DNA of 64,000 bases from Adiantum capillus-veneris. Its lineage: Eukaryota > Streptophyta > Polypodiopsida > Polypodiales > Pteridaceae. The position numbers and the translations under genes were made by a program. Shown one piece after another: positions 34,994 to 45,650 of the stretch; the stretch's first letter is position 1; each line of letters opens with the position of its first letter. The stretch lies in assembly GCA_014529385.2 (NCBI GenBank), contig CM043968.1, positions 23,900,013 to 23,964,012 of the forward strand, written 5' to 3'. A model generated the notes under the pieces. The model was given only the letters and a program-made list of their open reading frames with translations, was not told where the DNA came from and searched no databases.

Positions 34994-35951
34994 TTCTTAC
35001 TTTACACATGAGCTTGTGTGAGTGTGTGTGGATAATTGCCTTTGAAAAATCAGCCCCCTGTCTCTCTCTCTTGGTCAACCCCTCTTGCTATTTGCTCTTG
35101 CTAGCATCTCATTGGACCTCCTCAGACTTAGCCAATAGGATTTCAGGAGCATAAGTGATAGCCTTTTGACATGTGTCCCCCTTTCAGGAGCATAAGTGAT
35201 AGCCTTCTGACACATGTCCCCCTTTCCCCTTTTATGAGAGATTTAGGTAATTAATAAATGCAATTAAACTCTCATTGGACCCCTTTGTCTCCTAGCCAAT
35301 AGGAATCAGACAAGCCATTGGGCCGTTGAATGCTCATTGGACCCCTTGGGAGACTGTCCAATAGTCTTCTAGAGAGCTTAATTCTTATTGGTTCTTTTAT
35401 TAAGTGTTTTTTAAGTAATTAAACTAGATTTACTCTAGCCTAATTCTCATTGGTCCACCTCCAAGGCCATCCAATAGGATTTGAGTACACCTTGTGGGCA
35501 TCTGGCGTAGGGAGCTGACACGTGTCCCTCTTTCCCCTTGTGTACAAAGGAAGTTTGTGAGTGTGTGTGTGTGTTTCTCTCTCATTCCCTACTTCTTGGG
35601 CTCACCCCCTCCTATGTAGGAGTTTGTGAAGACTTTTTGGGACACACACAAAGCATCCAATTTTCCTAAGTCTTTGACCATTGGACACAACCTTTGAATT
35701 TTGGAACCTTAGCATTTTGAAAGTCTTAATGGGCGGAACCCTAAGGTCTTTGGAGCCCATTGTTGCACATAGCTCTTTTGTAGATGGCCCCCCCTTTGGA
35801 TCCCTATTTTCCCTCCTTTGGATCCCTACTGTGGCCGGTCTGCCAGCTTAACCAATATTCTAGCTTTTTCTCCCCTGGCACTTCCCCATATTAAATGATC
35901 AGTTAACACGAGAAAATCATTTAGGAGAATTAGATATTAGTTATTATGACA
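34356..35951 (-). repeat. 3' LTR of the chromovirus
   Basis: About 1.6 kb. Compared with the right LTR it lacks about 60 bp near its start and has a 41-bp tandem duplication (35144-35225). It includes a GA tract at 34945-34991 and a CCAAT/ATTGG cluster (35111-35475). Confidence 0.95.
35111..35475 (-). promoter_or_regulatory. cluster of ten CCAAT boxes in both orientations
   Basis: ATTGG at 35111, 35274, 35317, 35336, 35387 and 35449. CCAAT at 35132, 35296, 35358 and 35471. Several form ATTGG...CCAAT pairs about 15-25 bp apart. The same cluster is present in the right LTR at about 42905-43230. CCAAT boxes bind NF-Y; activity is inferred. Confidence 0.6.
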
Positions 35952-35966
35952 TTACCTCTCTCTTGA
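35952..35966 (-). other. polypurine tract of the chromovirus
   Basis: The minus strand reads TCAAGAGAGAGGTAA directly before the 3' LTR. Confidence 0.8.
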
Positions 35967-36295
35967 AATCATAGTCGTCCTCGACTATGGGGTAGAGAAG
36001 ATAAAGCATATTCATTAGTCCTTTTCCTAGCGGGTAGAGGATCCCTATGTGACATCGCTCCAGAATGGATGACTAGTCCATTTGGCGCTTGAGAGCCTAA
36101 GCTACCGCAAACATGTCTGCACATTAGTCCTATCAATCTTCCATAGTAGAGTGACAAGCTCTACTTGGTGTTTGGGAGATGTTGTCTCCGCAAAGTTGAT
36201 CTAAGCATGCATACTACTTCACATTTGTGCACATAAAGAAAAAGAGAGTCTTATAAGACAAAAACTTTGTTCACTTTTAACATTTATGTATTTGC

Positions 36296-37433
36296 TTACT
36301 CTTGGGAAGCATTGTAAGCATTGACAAAGTTTAGGTTATCCTTTAATTGTATGCCTTGCATCCATCTAGCATCTTCAAAAGGATAATTCTTAAACTTAAT
36401 AAGATGTCGTAGGATAGTCTTACCGCCTCCTAGTACCTTGTCTTCATGTCGAAGAATGGACTCGGGCTGCAACACCTCTTCTTGGTCCTCGATCTCCGGT
36501 GGGTCTTCAATAGTTGGTTCTTGTGGTGGCTCTCCTTTGTAAAGCTTTAGAAGGCTCACATGGAAAGCATTGTGTATGAGCCAATGGCTGGGCAACTTGA
36601 GTTGATAGGCCATGTCATTGATTGGCCTAAGAATTTGGAAGGGACCATAGTACCTTTTTGCTAACTTAGCATAGTACTTTTGGTGTCCCGTATGATTCTT
36701 GCCCGTCGTGTGCCTTAATCGAGCCTGGGGAAATTTGAGTAAGACCCAATCATTTTCTTTAAAGGCTTGGGCTCTTCTGTGCTTATCAGCAGCAACCTTT
36801 TGCCTTTGTTGTTAGCATCCTTAATCTTTTGGAAAGATTCTTTTAGGTCTCGGCTATACTCATCTGCAGTGAAGATCTTCCCGTGTACCTTAAATAGCAG
36901 GGGAATTTTTTATCTTCCCTCAATTACCTCAAAAGGTACTTTTCCCGTGGAAGTATGTATAGTGTTATTGTAGGCATACTCCACTAAGGGTAAGTACTTC
37001 TCCCATTGGGATCTTTGATCTACTTCCGTAACATAGGCTTTTAGTAGATCAAGAATTGTTAAGTTAGCTATTTCACTTTGGCCATCTGTTTGTGGGTGAT
37101 AGACTGAAGAGAAGTTTAGACTTGTCCCTAAATTCTCAAAGAGACCCTTCCAAAAATTACTGGTCATTCTAGGATCTCTATCCGACACTATGGACATTGG
37201 CAAGCCATGGTACTTGAAGATTTGTGAAATGAAGAGGGTTGCCGTTTGATGGGCTTTGATAGTCTTTTTGACAGGTATAAAATGAGCTTGTTTACTGAAC
37301 CTATCTACTATTGTCCATATTCCCGTATTCCCATGGATAGACTTAAGCAATCCAAAGATAAAATCCATGGATATGCTCTCCCATGGTGAATTAGGGATTG
37401 GCAAAGGTTGAACATTAGGAAGAGAATGGAGTG
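36296..37433 (-). pseudogene. chromovirus integrase core and chromodomain (broken)
   Basis: The segment 37404-36910 has PNSPWESISMDFIFG (first Asp), SDRDPRMTSNFWK (second Asp) and SVYHPQTDGQSE (Glu), the D,D-35-E triad. A stop follows. The C-terminal part (36613-36296) reads PSHWLIHNAFHVSLLK, then ESILRHEDKVLGGG, TILRHLIKFKNYP and FEDARWM, a chromodomain pattern. Chromodomains steer integration to modified histones. The finger half of integrase lies beyond the MITE at 37856 onward. Confidence 0.88.
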
Positions 37434-37435
37434 TA

Positions 37436-37853
37436 GGAGGGCCTCTTTATTTGGCAGTTTAAGGGAGTCAAACCTTTAGTATTAAGAAAGCAATCAAAGG
37501 ACAACTTTTGAATTCAAATAGGTAGAACGGCTAGTTTATTTGAATTCAAATTTCCCCCCCAAAATGAAATTTAAAATATAGCGGGCAAAAGTATATCAAG
37601 TAACATATCTATGGAAAGAGCTCGACGTGTAGATTCTAAATCTATAATCTCCGCTCAAATCGGAGATCATATGTAGAAGTTATGGAAAGCCGAAAATCGT
37701 CAATTTGTCCTCCCCTTTTTGGGGGAAAAAGCGCATTCTTTGACCACTCTTACACCTCTCTTATACACCCACCATTCTTGCACACATGGCATGTATCTAT
37801 TCGTCCAAATGTTAATCACCTCCATAATCTCATGGCAAATAAAGAGGCCCTCC
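37436..37853. mobile_element. MITE (418 bp) inserted in the integrase
   Basis: 21-bp terminal inverted repeats with one mismatch (GGAGGGCCTCTTTATTTG at the left; its complement at the right), flanked by TA at 37434-37435 and 37854-37855. The host integrase reading stops at GKQPGLL and resumes at LPIPNSPW on the other side. The TA duplication suggests a Tc1/mariner (Stowaway-like) mover. The TIR core GGGCCTCTTT also resembles Tourist-type ends, but no 3-bp duplication is seen. There is no coding capacity. Confidence 0.85.
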
Positions 37854-37855
37854 TA

Positions 37856-39400
37856 GATCCCATCCTCTTCCTAATGAGCAATCCAGGTTGCTTCCCTCTA
37901 TCAAACTTCGTCTTTTGGCATACCACACATTTAGAAACAGACTCTTGTATGTTTGATTTCATGGTAGGCCAATAGAAATATGTTTCAATCCCCTTTAGGG
38001 TAGATTGAATCCCTCTATGCCCCGCATAAGGAGGAGCATGAGATTCATACATTACTTTCTCATGGAGTGAGTTAGTAATGCATAGTCTATTGCCATAGAG
38101 AAGATAACCATCTTGTAAAGTAAATGGTTCTTCTTTCTTCCCTAGTGCAAGGGCTGAAATCACATCTGTAAAATCGGGATCAATAGCATACTCATCTATC
38201 ATAGAAGATAGATCATTGTGAGTTGCTATGGAAACCGCATTCACTCTCGGCCGTCTTGAGAGTGCATCAGCTACTTGATTATGCTTGCCAGCAATGTGAG
38301 CAATATGAGCAATATGAAAATGAAATTGCGAAAGAAAGTTTGCCCACCTCATTTGTTTTTCGGAGAGCTTGGTCTGCGTCATGAAGTACTTAAGACTTTG
38401 GTGATCTGTTCGCAGAATGAAAGGAGTCTCCAATAAATAGTGCTTCCATGAGTCTAAGGTATGTAGAACTGCGAGGAGTTCCTTTTCATATATGCCTAGA
38501 GCTTGTTCAACAGGGTCGAGCCTTCGACTTTCATAGCCTATGGCGTGCCCTTCTTGGAGCAAAACAACTCCAAGACAATCACCACAAGCATCACATTGGA
38601 CTTCAAATGGCTTTGAGAGATCTGGTAGTGTAAGCACAGGTTGAGAGATAAGCTTTTCTTTAAGATTTTTGAAAGCATTGTTCTCCTTGGCAGACCATGT
38701 GTACCTAACGTTTTTCTTTGTTAGGTCATGTAATGGTCCTGCTATTAGTGAAATTTTTTCTATGAAGCGTCTATAGTATGCACACATACCTGTAAAGATT
38801 CTTAGCTCATGAAGATTCCTTGGTTTAGGCCATCCTTTTATTACCTCTAACTTTGATGGATCCATTTGGATGCCATCTTGAGAGATAATGTGACCTAAAT
38901 ACTGAATCTCTTGTAAGAAAAATTCACTTTTGTTTCGATTAACATAAAGTTTATTCTCTCTTAAAACTTGAAATATTACTTGGAGGTGTTGCTTGTGTTC
39001 GTCTATTGAATTAGAGTAGATGATGATATCATCAAAGAACACTCCAGTAAAGGTTCGGTGAGGCCTGAATAACTTCTCCATCAAGCGACTGAATGTGGCT
39101 GGTGCATTGGTCAAGCCAAAAGGCATGACCATATATTCGTAAAGACCAAACGTAGTGCGAAATGCGGCCTTTACGATGTCTTGATCAACTATCCATATTT
39201 GATAATAGCCACTTTTTAGGTCAATCCTACTGAAGTAGGTGGACCCTTGTAGCTTATCAAATAGGTCTTCTACCAGTGGAACAGGAAACCTATTCTTGAT
39301 ATTGATCCTATTATGCTCTATAGTCGACACACATATGATATGTGCCGTCTTTCTTTTGCAATAGTAGCACAGGTGAGAGATGAGCTAGGCCTAACCATGC
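37856..39400 (-). pseudogene. chromovirus RT, RNase H and integrase finger
   Basis: Long open stretch (39330 to about 37856). Visible in order are NRFPVPLVEDLFDKL, YFSRIDLKSGYYQI (RT motif A), the FFDDIIIYS catalytic motif and YLGHIISQDGI. RNase H follows (FEVQCDACGDCLGVVL, LRTDHQSLKYF, VADALSRRPR). The integrase HHCC finger (HAPPYAGHRG, CVVCQKTKF) ends it. RT-RNase H looks intact over about 480 residues. The upstream junction with protease and the downstream junction with the integrase core are broken, the latter by the MITE. Confidence 0.92.
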
Positions 39401-39524
39401 CCTTCTCAACTAACTCATGCACTTGCCGCATAATCTCCTCTTGTTGAGCTTGAGAAACTCTATAAGGAGGTTTGTTAGGCGGTGAACTTCTTGGAAGAAG
39501 TTCAATTGCATGGTCATCATTACC

Positions 39525-40244
39525 TCATTTAGGAGGTAGCTCACAAGGGATGTCGTCAATAAAGACATCTTGAAACCCCTTGAGAAAATTGGATAACTCT
39601 AATTCCTTTTGATTGTGTATATTTTCTTTTGCTAAAACATTAGATTCATTTTGAGAATCTTTAACAAAAATCATGTACAAGGAAATAAAGCTCTTTATTG
39701 ACTTGCTGAAAGCTTGTGTATGTACTATGGGTATGGTGTTACCCATTTCCTTAGCATCTATGTACATACCTTTTTCCCTGAAGTTAAAGGAGATTCTCCT
39801 TTCAGGGAATTTAACATTGGCAGCCATGCGATCAAACCATGGTGCCCCTAGGATTACATCCTCATGCTTGAGAGGAGAGATAAAGAAGTCCTCTTTGTCC
39901 ACATAGCTTTGGACATGGAGCCTCAATTTCCCGATTAAGGGAGTGACTAAAGCTTCTTGCCCCTTGAAAGCACCATCTGCAAGTAGGACATCTCTTATCT
40001 CGTAAGCTTGTATGCCTAGCTTGGTGGCCAACTCTGTGGATATAAAATTGTGAGTAGAACCAGGGTCAAAGAAAATAAAAGCATCATGTTCTCTTACCTT
40101 TCCCCAAGCATGGCATAGAGGAGATCCTTTGTGGTGAGTTTCCTCCTCTTGGATTTCGACCAAGGTAGCTCTAAGAGGCTCATGGTGATTGTTCTTTTGG
40201 GAACAAGCGCGGTACGCATGCCCTTGCTCCCGCACTTGAAACAT
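39525..40244 (-). pseudogene. chromovirus aspartic protease region
   Basis: Starts within the zinc knuckle (GHAYRACSQ) and carries FFDPGSTHNFIS, the retropepsin loop with DPG. The DPG variant occurs in plant Ty3 elements as far as I recall. It ends VFIDDIPCELPPK just before RT. It is in a different frame from the upstream knuckle half, implying a 1-bp loss or a frameshift site. Confidence 0.85.
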
Positions 40245-40249
40245 CGATT

Positions 40250-41688
40250 ATCCTTGCGATAACGCTCAAGCTCTCCAGAAGAGAGTTTCTTTTTGCCTTT
40301 GTAAACTCCCTTCTCTTTAGCTTTGTTGGAGTTGCCCTTAGGAGACTTTTGGACATTGTCCTTCCCCTTAGGCTCATTGGAACCCTTGTTTTTCGTGAGC
40401 TTAAAATTTCTTTTAGGCCCCGTTTGAAAATTGATTCGCGAAGCCACCATAGTATGGTGTATAACCGCCGATATGGTGCGTGGCCTTTGGTAGTTGACAT
40501 ACTCTGCCATTTCTTAAGTTAAGCCCGCACAAAATTGTTGCTTTTGCTCTCCAAAATCCAACTCCTTGAAGACAGTGGCTTTGAGTTGTAAGTCCCAAAA
40601 CTTGTCTACATAGTTGTGAATGGATTCGTAGGGAGAGAGCTTCAAGCTTCGCCATTCGATGAGTACTTTGTCTTTGGTATCAGTGGCAAAAAATTGATTC
40701 ATAATGGAAGCTCTTAAAGCTTTCCATGTTTGTGGAACTTCACTGTTGGCCCGTAGGCTAGACCACCATTGTCTGGCGGCCTTTTGAAAGTGCATAGCTA
40801 CATGGCGTAGCTTGGAGGACTCCTTGAAGCCCTCATCTCCAAACGCCACATCGAATTGTTGGATAAAGGCCAAGACTTTGTCTGTAGCACCAAAGGTGCC
40901 ATCGTAGGTAAGAAAAGAGATGCTCTTCCTTCCCTCTTTGAACTTCTTGAGCTTGGACAACCTCTTTCACGCGGCATAGGATCTCCTATGGCCTCTTCTT
41001 TTTGATGGTTCAAAGGTTGCCCCATCACTTTCTTCAGAAGGTGAAGAATTTGAGGAAGATGGAGAGGAGGGTGACCTCTTTCTCGCCCTTTTCTTGCCTT
41101 GGTCTTCTTTGTCTTCACCATCACTTTCATAAGAGGAAGAGGATGAAGAAGATGAAAAAGAGGGTGTCCTCTTTCTCGCCTTTTTCTTCTCTTGATTTTT
41201 GTCATCCCTCTTTGAAATAGGGTGTGGAGAAGTATGTGATGGTCTTCTCCATTTTGGGGGTGATGGAGAGCGTTTAGCCCGCCGTCTTCGTGGAGCCATC
41301 TCCGCCGAGGTGCCAAGAAACTCACTTCTTTCTTGTTCCTTCGGTGGGGGCTCTTGAATTCTCCTTTGAGAAGGAGACGCGTCATCAAGGAGAAAATTTC
41401 TGAGCCCTTCATATGGATCCTCTTCTTCTTCCCGAATCGGAGAGAGGCCTCTTTTGGAAGTCTCGCAAGTAGGCTTCCTAGGTGCTCTCTCGTCATGGTG
41501 GGGAGCTTGGAGAATCCCATGAGCACGAAGCTGCCGTTGCACTTCACTTTGGAGGGATGGATTGCCCATGGCTTGTTAAATCCTGGAAACAAGATAGTAA
41601 CAAGCATCGGGGCATCATTAGTAGCCTGCTCATTAGCAAAATCAAAGTTGTCAACATTGATTTCACTCTCTTTACTATTGTTAGCCAC
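40250..41688 (-). pseudogene. chromovirus gag (one in-frame stop)
   Basis: The reading from 41569 (MGNPSLQSEVQRQLRAHG) passes an acidic then Arg/Ser-rich low-complexity region. An in-frame TGA lies near 40967, and the same frame resumes with the capsid domain LSKLKKFKEG...HFQKAARQWWSSLR (40960-40514). A Lys-rich linker and the knuckle start CFKCGSKG follow (about 40240). An alternative upstream start lies at 41688 (MANNSKESEINVDNFDF). Confidence 0.85.
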
Positions 41689-42092
41689 TATAAAAACTTT
41701 TAGGTGTAAACCTTTTAGGTGTACTTTGGCACTTTAAGCCCTAGTTGCTACTCCTCTTTACCCCTTTAGAAAAAGCACTCAAGCTACTGTACCCGTGGCT
41801 CGAATACCATTAATTGCAAGGAATAGAAGAGAGGGTCGTTCAACACCAAAACAGCACCGGCTCTTGTCAAAGCTTCTCATAGCTCAATAGTGGTTAAGCC
41901 GTAGGCAAGCCACGTAGGACTCCATTATTAAGACCATAGCTCTCGACGGTGATACCCCGTTAACTGCACAAAGGCAGGGACATGCAAGGCTGAAAAATCC
42001 CTATTCTACTTACTCGCATGCAATTAATAATACCAACCATTTATAGCTAGCTTGAGGACCTCCCTTCTTGAGGAAGAAAAGAGAAACCTTGT

Positions 42093-42104
42093 GCTCTGAT
42101 ACCA
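42093..42104 (-). other. primer-binding site, tRNA-iMet
   Basis: The minus strand reads TGGTATCAGAGC one base from the 5' LTR end, the standard initiator-Met primer site. Confidence 0.95.
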
Positions 42105-42105
42105 A

Positions 42106-43716
42106 TGTAACATTTAATGGCCTAGTAACTTGTGTGTAGCGGAAAATAGCATGAACATAGTGAGCATTTCATTAGAATAGATTCCTAATGAGAATAACAA
42201 GAGTGCTTGGGTGGAGAGAGCAACAAAAAGCATAACACCTAGTTAGATAGCATGAACAATACTTCAAAAGAGAGAGAAATTAGGCAATTGACAACAATTG
42301 AGGACCGGATTTTCATGGAGTAGGTCCCCCCTCGAAAAGGCTTTGTATTATGGTTTCTCCCATCAAGAGAGACATTTTACAATACAATTCTTTGTGTTCC
42401 TTCAATACTAGCTAGTGCAATGAAGATGGAAACTTCAAGCACTAAGCAATACACTTATCAAACACAACATCAATTCTCTCACAATCTCAGACCCAAGACC
42501 TCACACACCTTCGAAGATGGTGAGAGCTAGCGGGGTATGAGAATAGATTGAGAGGAAGGAGTAGTCTTACGAGAAAGATGTACATATCCTCACATAATCA
42601 CTCATATTAGCATAGATTAGCTTAGTAGTTAGCATGGTAGAGGAGATGAGCATGCATTGAAGCTTGGCTCTTGGTTGGATTTGCATCACAAAGCCAAGAG
42701 TTGTTGGTGTAGGCCTCCCTTCTCACAAACTTGGAGTAGGTGATAAGCTTTCCATTAAAGCTTGAGAAGAGAGAGAGAGAGAGAGAGTCTTCTTACTCTA
42801 CACATGAGCTTGTGTGAGTGTGTGTGGATAATTGCCTTTGAAAAATCAGCCCCCTGTCTCTCTCTTGGTCAACCCCTCTTGCTATTTGCTCTTGCTAGCA
42901 CCTCATTGGACCTTCTCAGACTTAGCCAATAGGATTTCAGGAGCATAAGTGATAGCCTTCTGACATGTGTCCCCCTTTTTCCTTTTGTGAGAGCTTTAGG
43001 TAATTAATAAATGCAATTAAACTCTCATTGGACCCCTTTGTCTCCTGGCCAATAGGAACGAGGGAAGCCATTTGGGCTGCTGAATGCTCATTGGACCCCT
43101 TGGGAGATTGTCCAATAGTCTTCTAGAGAGCTTAATTCTTATTGGTTCTTTTATTAAGTGTTTTTAAATTAATTAAACTAGATTTACTCTAGTCTAATTC
43201 TCATTGGTCCACCTCCAAGGCCATCCAATAGGATTTGAGTACACCTTGTGGACATCTGGCCTAGGGAGCTGACATGTGTCCCTCTTTCCCCTTGTGTACA
43301 AAGGAAGCTTGTGAGTGTGTGTGTGTGTGTGTGTGTGTTTCCCTCTCATCCCCTACTTCTTGGGTTCACCCCCTCCTATGTAGGAGTTTGTGAAGAGTTT
43401 TTGGGACACACACAAAGCATCCAATTTTCCTAAGTCTTTGACCATTGGACACAACCTTTGAATTTTGGAACCTTAGCATTTTGGAAGTCTTAATGGGCTG
43501 AACCCTAAGGTCTTTGGAGCCCATTGTTGCACATAGCTCTTTTGTAGATGGCCCCCCCTTTGGATCCCTATTGTCCCTCCTTTGGATCCCTACTGTGGCC
43601 GGTCTGCCAGCTTAACCAATATTCTAGCTTTTTCTCCCCTGGCACCTCCCCATATTAAATGATTAGTTTAACATGAGAAAATCATTTAGGAGAATTATAT
43701 ATTAGTTATTATGACA
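42106..43716 (-). repeat. 5' LTR of the chromovirus
   Basis: 1611 bp, TGTAACA...TTATGACA, aligned with 34356-35951. A GA tract at about 42765-42787 is half as long as in the partner, and a GT tract lies at 43315-43338. The 61-bp segment at about 42137-42197 is missing from the partner. Confidence 0.95.
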
Positions 43717-43990
43717 GTACTCTTCTAAGGATAGGCTATATTGTTCAAGCTAAAGAACTCATTCATCTTTATCACTTCACGGGGAGGGGGTAAGTATCCT
43801 TCCTTCACTGCTTGTTTAATTTCCCTCCAACTCTGGGAGTTCTCCAATACCCCCATGTCACGGCAATGTTGTTTCCACCATAGTTTTGCTTCTCCTGAGA
43901 GACGGAACATTACTAGCATCGCTTGGTTTGCACGTGCGGTGTCGTTTTGTGGTACGTACGTAGTGTGAAATAAAAACATTCACCTTACTT
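43717..43990 (-). pseudogene. older Ty3 gag relic, N-terminal part
   Basis: ORF 43979-43725 reads VMFRLSGEAKLWWKQHCRDMG, SWREIKQAVKEGYLPP and KMNEFFSLNN, a retrotransposon gag core. It is interrupted by the chromovirus and continues at 34355 leftward. Confidence 0.8.
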
Positions 43991-44266
43991 TGGACACTTC
44001 TTGATGCATGGAAAGAAAAGCAATAATGTACATATTGTGATATATGCTATAAGCGGCTACTATGGTTGCTATCATATACATACCTATCCGGGGAATCGTG
44101 CGCCTGGATGTGGCACCTTTGCGTGCTTTTCCACTTGATAAGATGCTTAATTTGGTTTGACAATGTACATATGCATGAGTTTTATAATGGCACACTCATC
44201 TCGTCTACAAAGGTTGATGCCGGTAAAAAAATGCCAAAAATAGCAGCTCATAGGTGCCGTCATAAA
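43991..44266. other. unassigned sequence
   Basis: Lies between the gag relic and the copia LTR. No feature seen. Confidence 0.4.
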
Positions 44267-44493
44267 TGTTACCATATACATGTGGTAGTGATGTGCATGA
44301 ACACACTAGGACCACCGAGGCAATTTTTTCCTCTTTAGGAGGTTTTTCCCCCCGTGCATTGTATATACGCCCATCACTCTAGGGCTATCTATCTTTCCAT
44401 TGCACAATAAGTAATACACTCTCTATTGTGTGCCTTGAGCTTCCTTCGTCTTCTCCAAGCTGTGTGCGTTTCTCTGCAACCCTAATTCCAACA
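44267..44493 (+). repeat. 5' LTR, copia copy A
   Basis: 227 bp. It matches 57092-57318 at very roughly 90%. Confidence 0.93.
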
Positions 44494-44495
44494 AT

Positions 44496-44507
44496 TGGTA
44501 TCAGAGC
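44496..44507 (+). other. primer-binding site, tRNA-iMet (copia A)
   Basis: TGGTATCAGAGC three bases after the LTR end. Confidence 0.95.
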
Positions 44508-44855
44508 AAGTTGTGTCCTCCCGGGCTTAGTTGCCAGCAGCTCCAGCACACGCCTACTCATTTTCTTCGATTTCAATGAGCTTTGGCGAGCGTTCGCAGG
44601 TTGACAAATTTTTTGGGCAAGCTCGTAGAGCTTAGTTTGCTCAGATTTTTGATTCGGGCTCATTTCGGCCTCTGTTTCCATTACAGGCAGTATTGCACAA
44701 GGTATTTTGTCATTTTGTGCAAAATTTCTATCAGTGCCGCTTTTTGCATAACAGGTGCCTTATAGTCTTCTACGGTTTGTGCTATATAGCACGTGTTGTT
44801 CCCGCTTCGTTTCTCCTCTTTTCAGGAAGTTTTCACATCAGGGGCAACATTTACC

Positions 44856-45650
44856 ATGGCTGACAACAACATAGATGTGTTCAAGATGTTTGTTGTTGAG
44901 GACAGGTTGGATGGGGACAATTACCCTATGTGGGCTTATATGGTGCAACACGTTCTTGTGTCAAAGGGCGTCTGGAATATTGTGTAGGGCATTGATGTAC
45001 GTCCTGGTTCTGAGAATGTAGGCGATGTTGAGGATGTGGCAGGTCTTGTTGCAAGGATTGCTGCTATTAGAATTGTTTTGCCTACGGTAGAACAATCTCG
45101 TTGGGATGTAAAGGCATTGATTGCATTGTCTGTGAAGCACACCATTGTTCCTCACGTTCGTTCAGCAAAATCTGCAAAACAAGCTTGGGATATTTTGGCC
45201 GGTCTTTATGCTTGATGGTGTCAAGGATATCAATGAGCAACTTATTTGTGCAGGTGAAGTCATTTCAGACAATTCCCTTGTGCAAACTGTTCTTGACGCC
45301 TTACTGGATTCTTACTAGACTTTTGCTAGTACTTGGAGACTTATGACCCAAGGAAATTCTGAAGTTGTCAAGTTTGATGCATTATGCACACTGCTGGTGC
45401 AAGAGTCACTTTCTAGAAAAACAGGACTAGACAGCGTGCAGTTGTATAGGCTTTTATTCCTTCTCAAAGAAAGGGTGGTAATAGCAATGCAGCCACTTCT
45501 TATGGTTCTGCTGCGAGTGGAAAAAATTATGTTCCTAATGCTTCTACTGGCAGCAATTCGTCTAGAAATTCTGGTGATAAGGGAAAAAAGAAGATGCATT
45601 GCCATTATTGTAAAGCTAATTATCACTAGATCAAGCAATGTCCTAAGTTG
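44856..45650 (+). pseudogene. copia A gag (broken)
   Basis: MADNNIDVFKMFVVEDRLDG then YPMWAYMVQHVL is the usual copia gag start. A TAG stops it at 44985, the frame resumes (VLPTVEQSRWDVKAL, SAKQAWDILAGLY), and further breaks follow. The zinc knuckle CHYCKANYH-stop-IKQC near 45596-45637 has a stop codon inside. Confidence 0.85.

Larger units (their letters stand above)
34356..43716 (-). mobile_element. Ty3/gypsy chromovirus, 9.4 kb
   Basis: LTRs at 34356-35951 and 42106-43716 begin TGTAACA and end TTATGACA. The primer site for tRNA-iMet (42093-42104) and the purine tract (35952-35966) give the minus orientation. Domains in order are gag, knuckle, protease, RT, RNase H, integrase and chromodomain. 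The flanks GTAT (left) and GTACT (right) suggest a target duplication with a 1-bp loss. Host continuity is better shown by the gag relic on both sides. Integrase carries a MITE at 37436-37853. Several stops make it inactive. Confidence 0.95.

Noticed and set aside
42093..42104. tRNA gene
   Set aside because: TGGTATCAGAGC here and at 44496 is the retroelement primer site complementary to tRNA-iMet; no cloverleaf follows.
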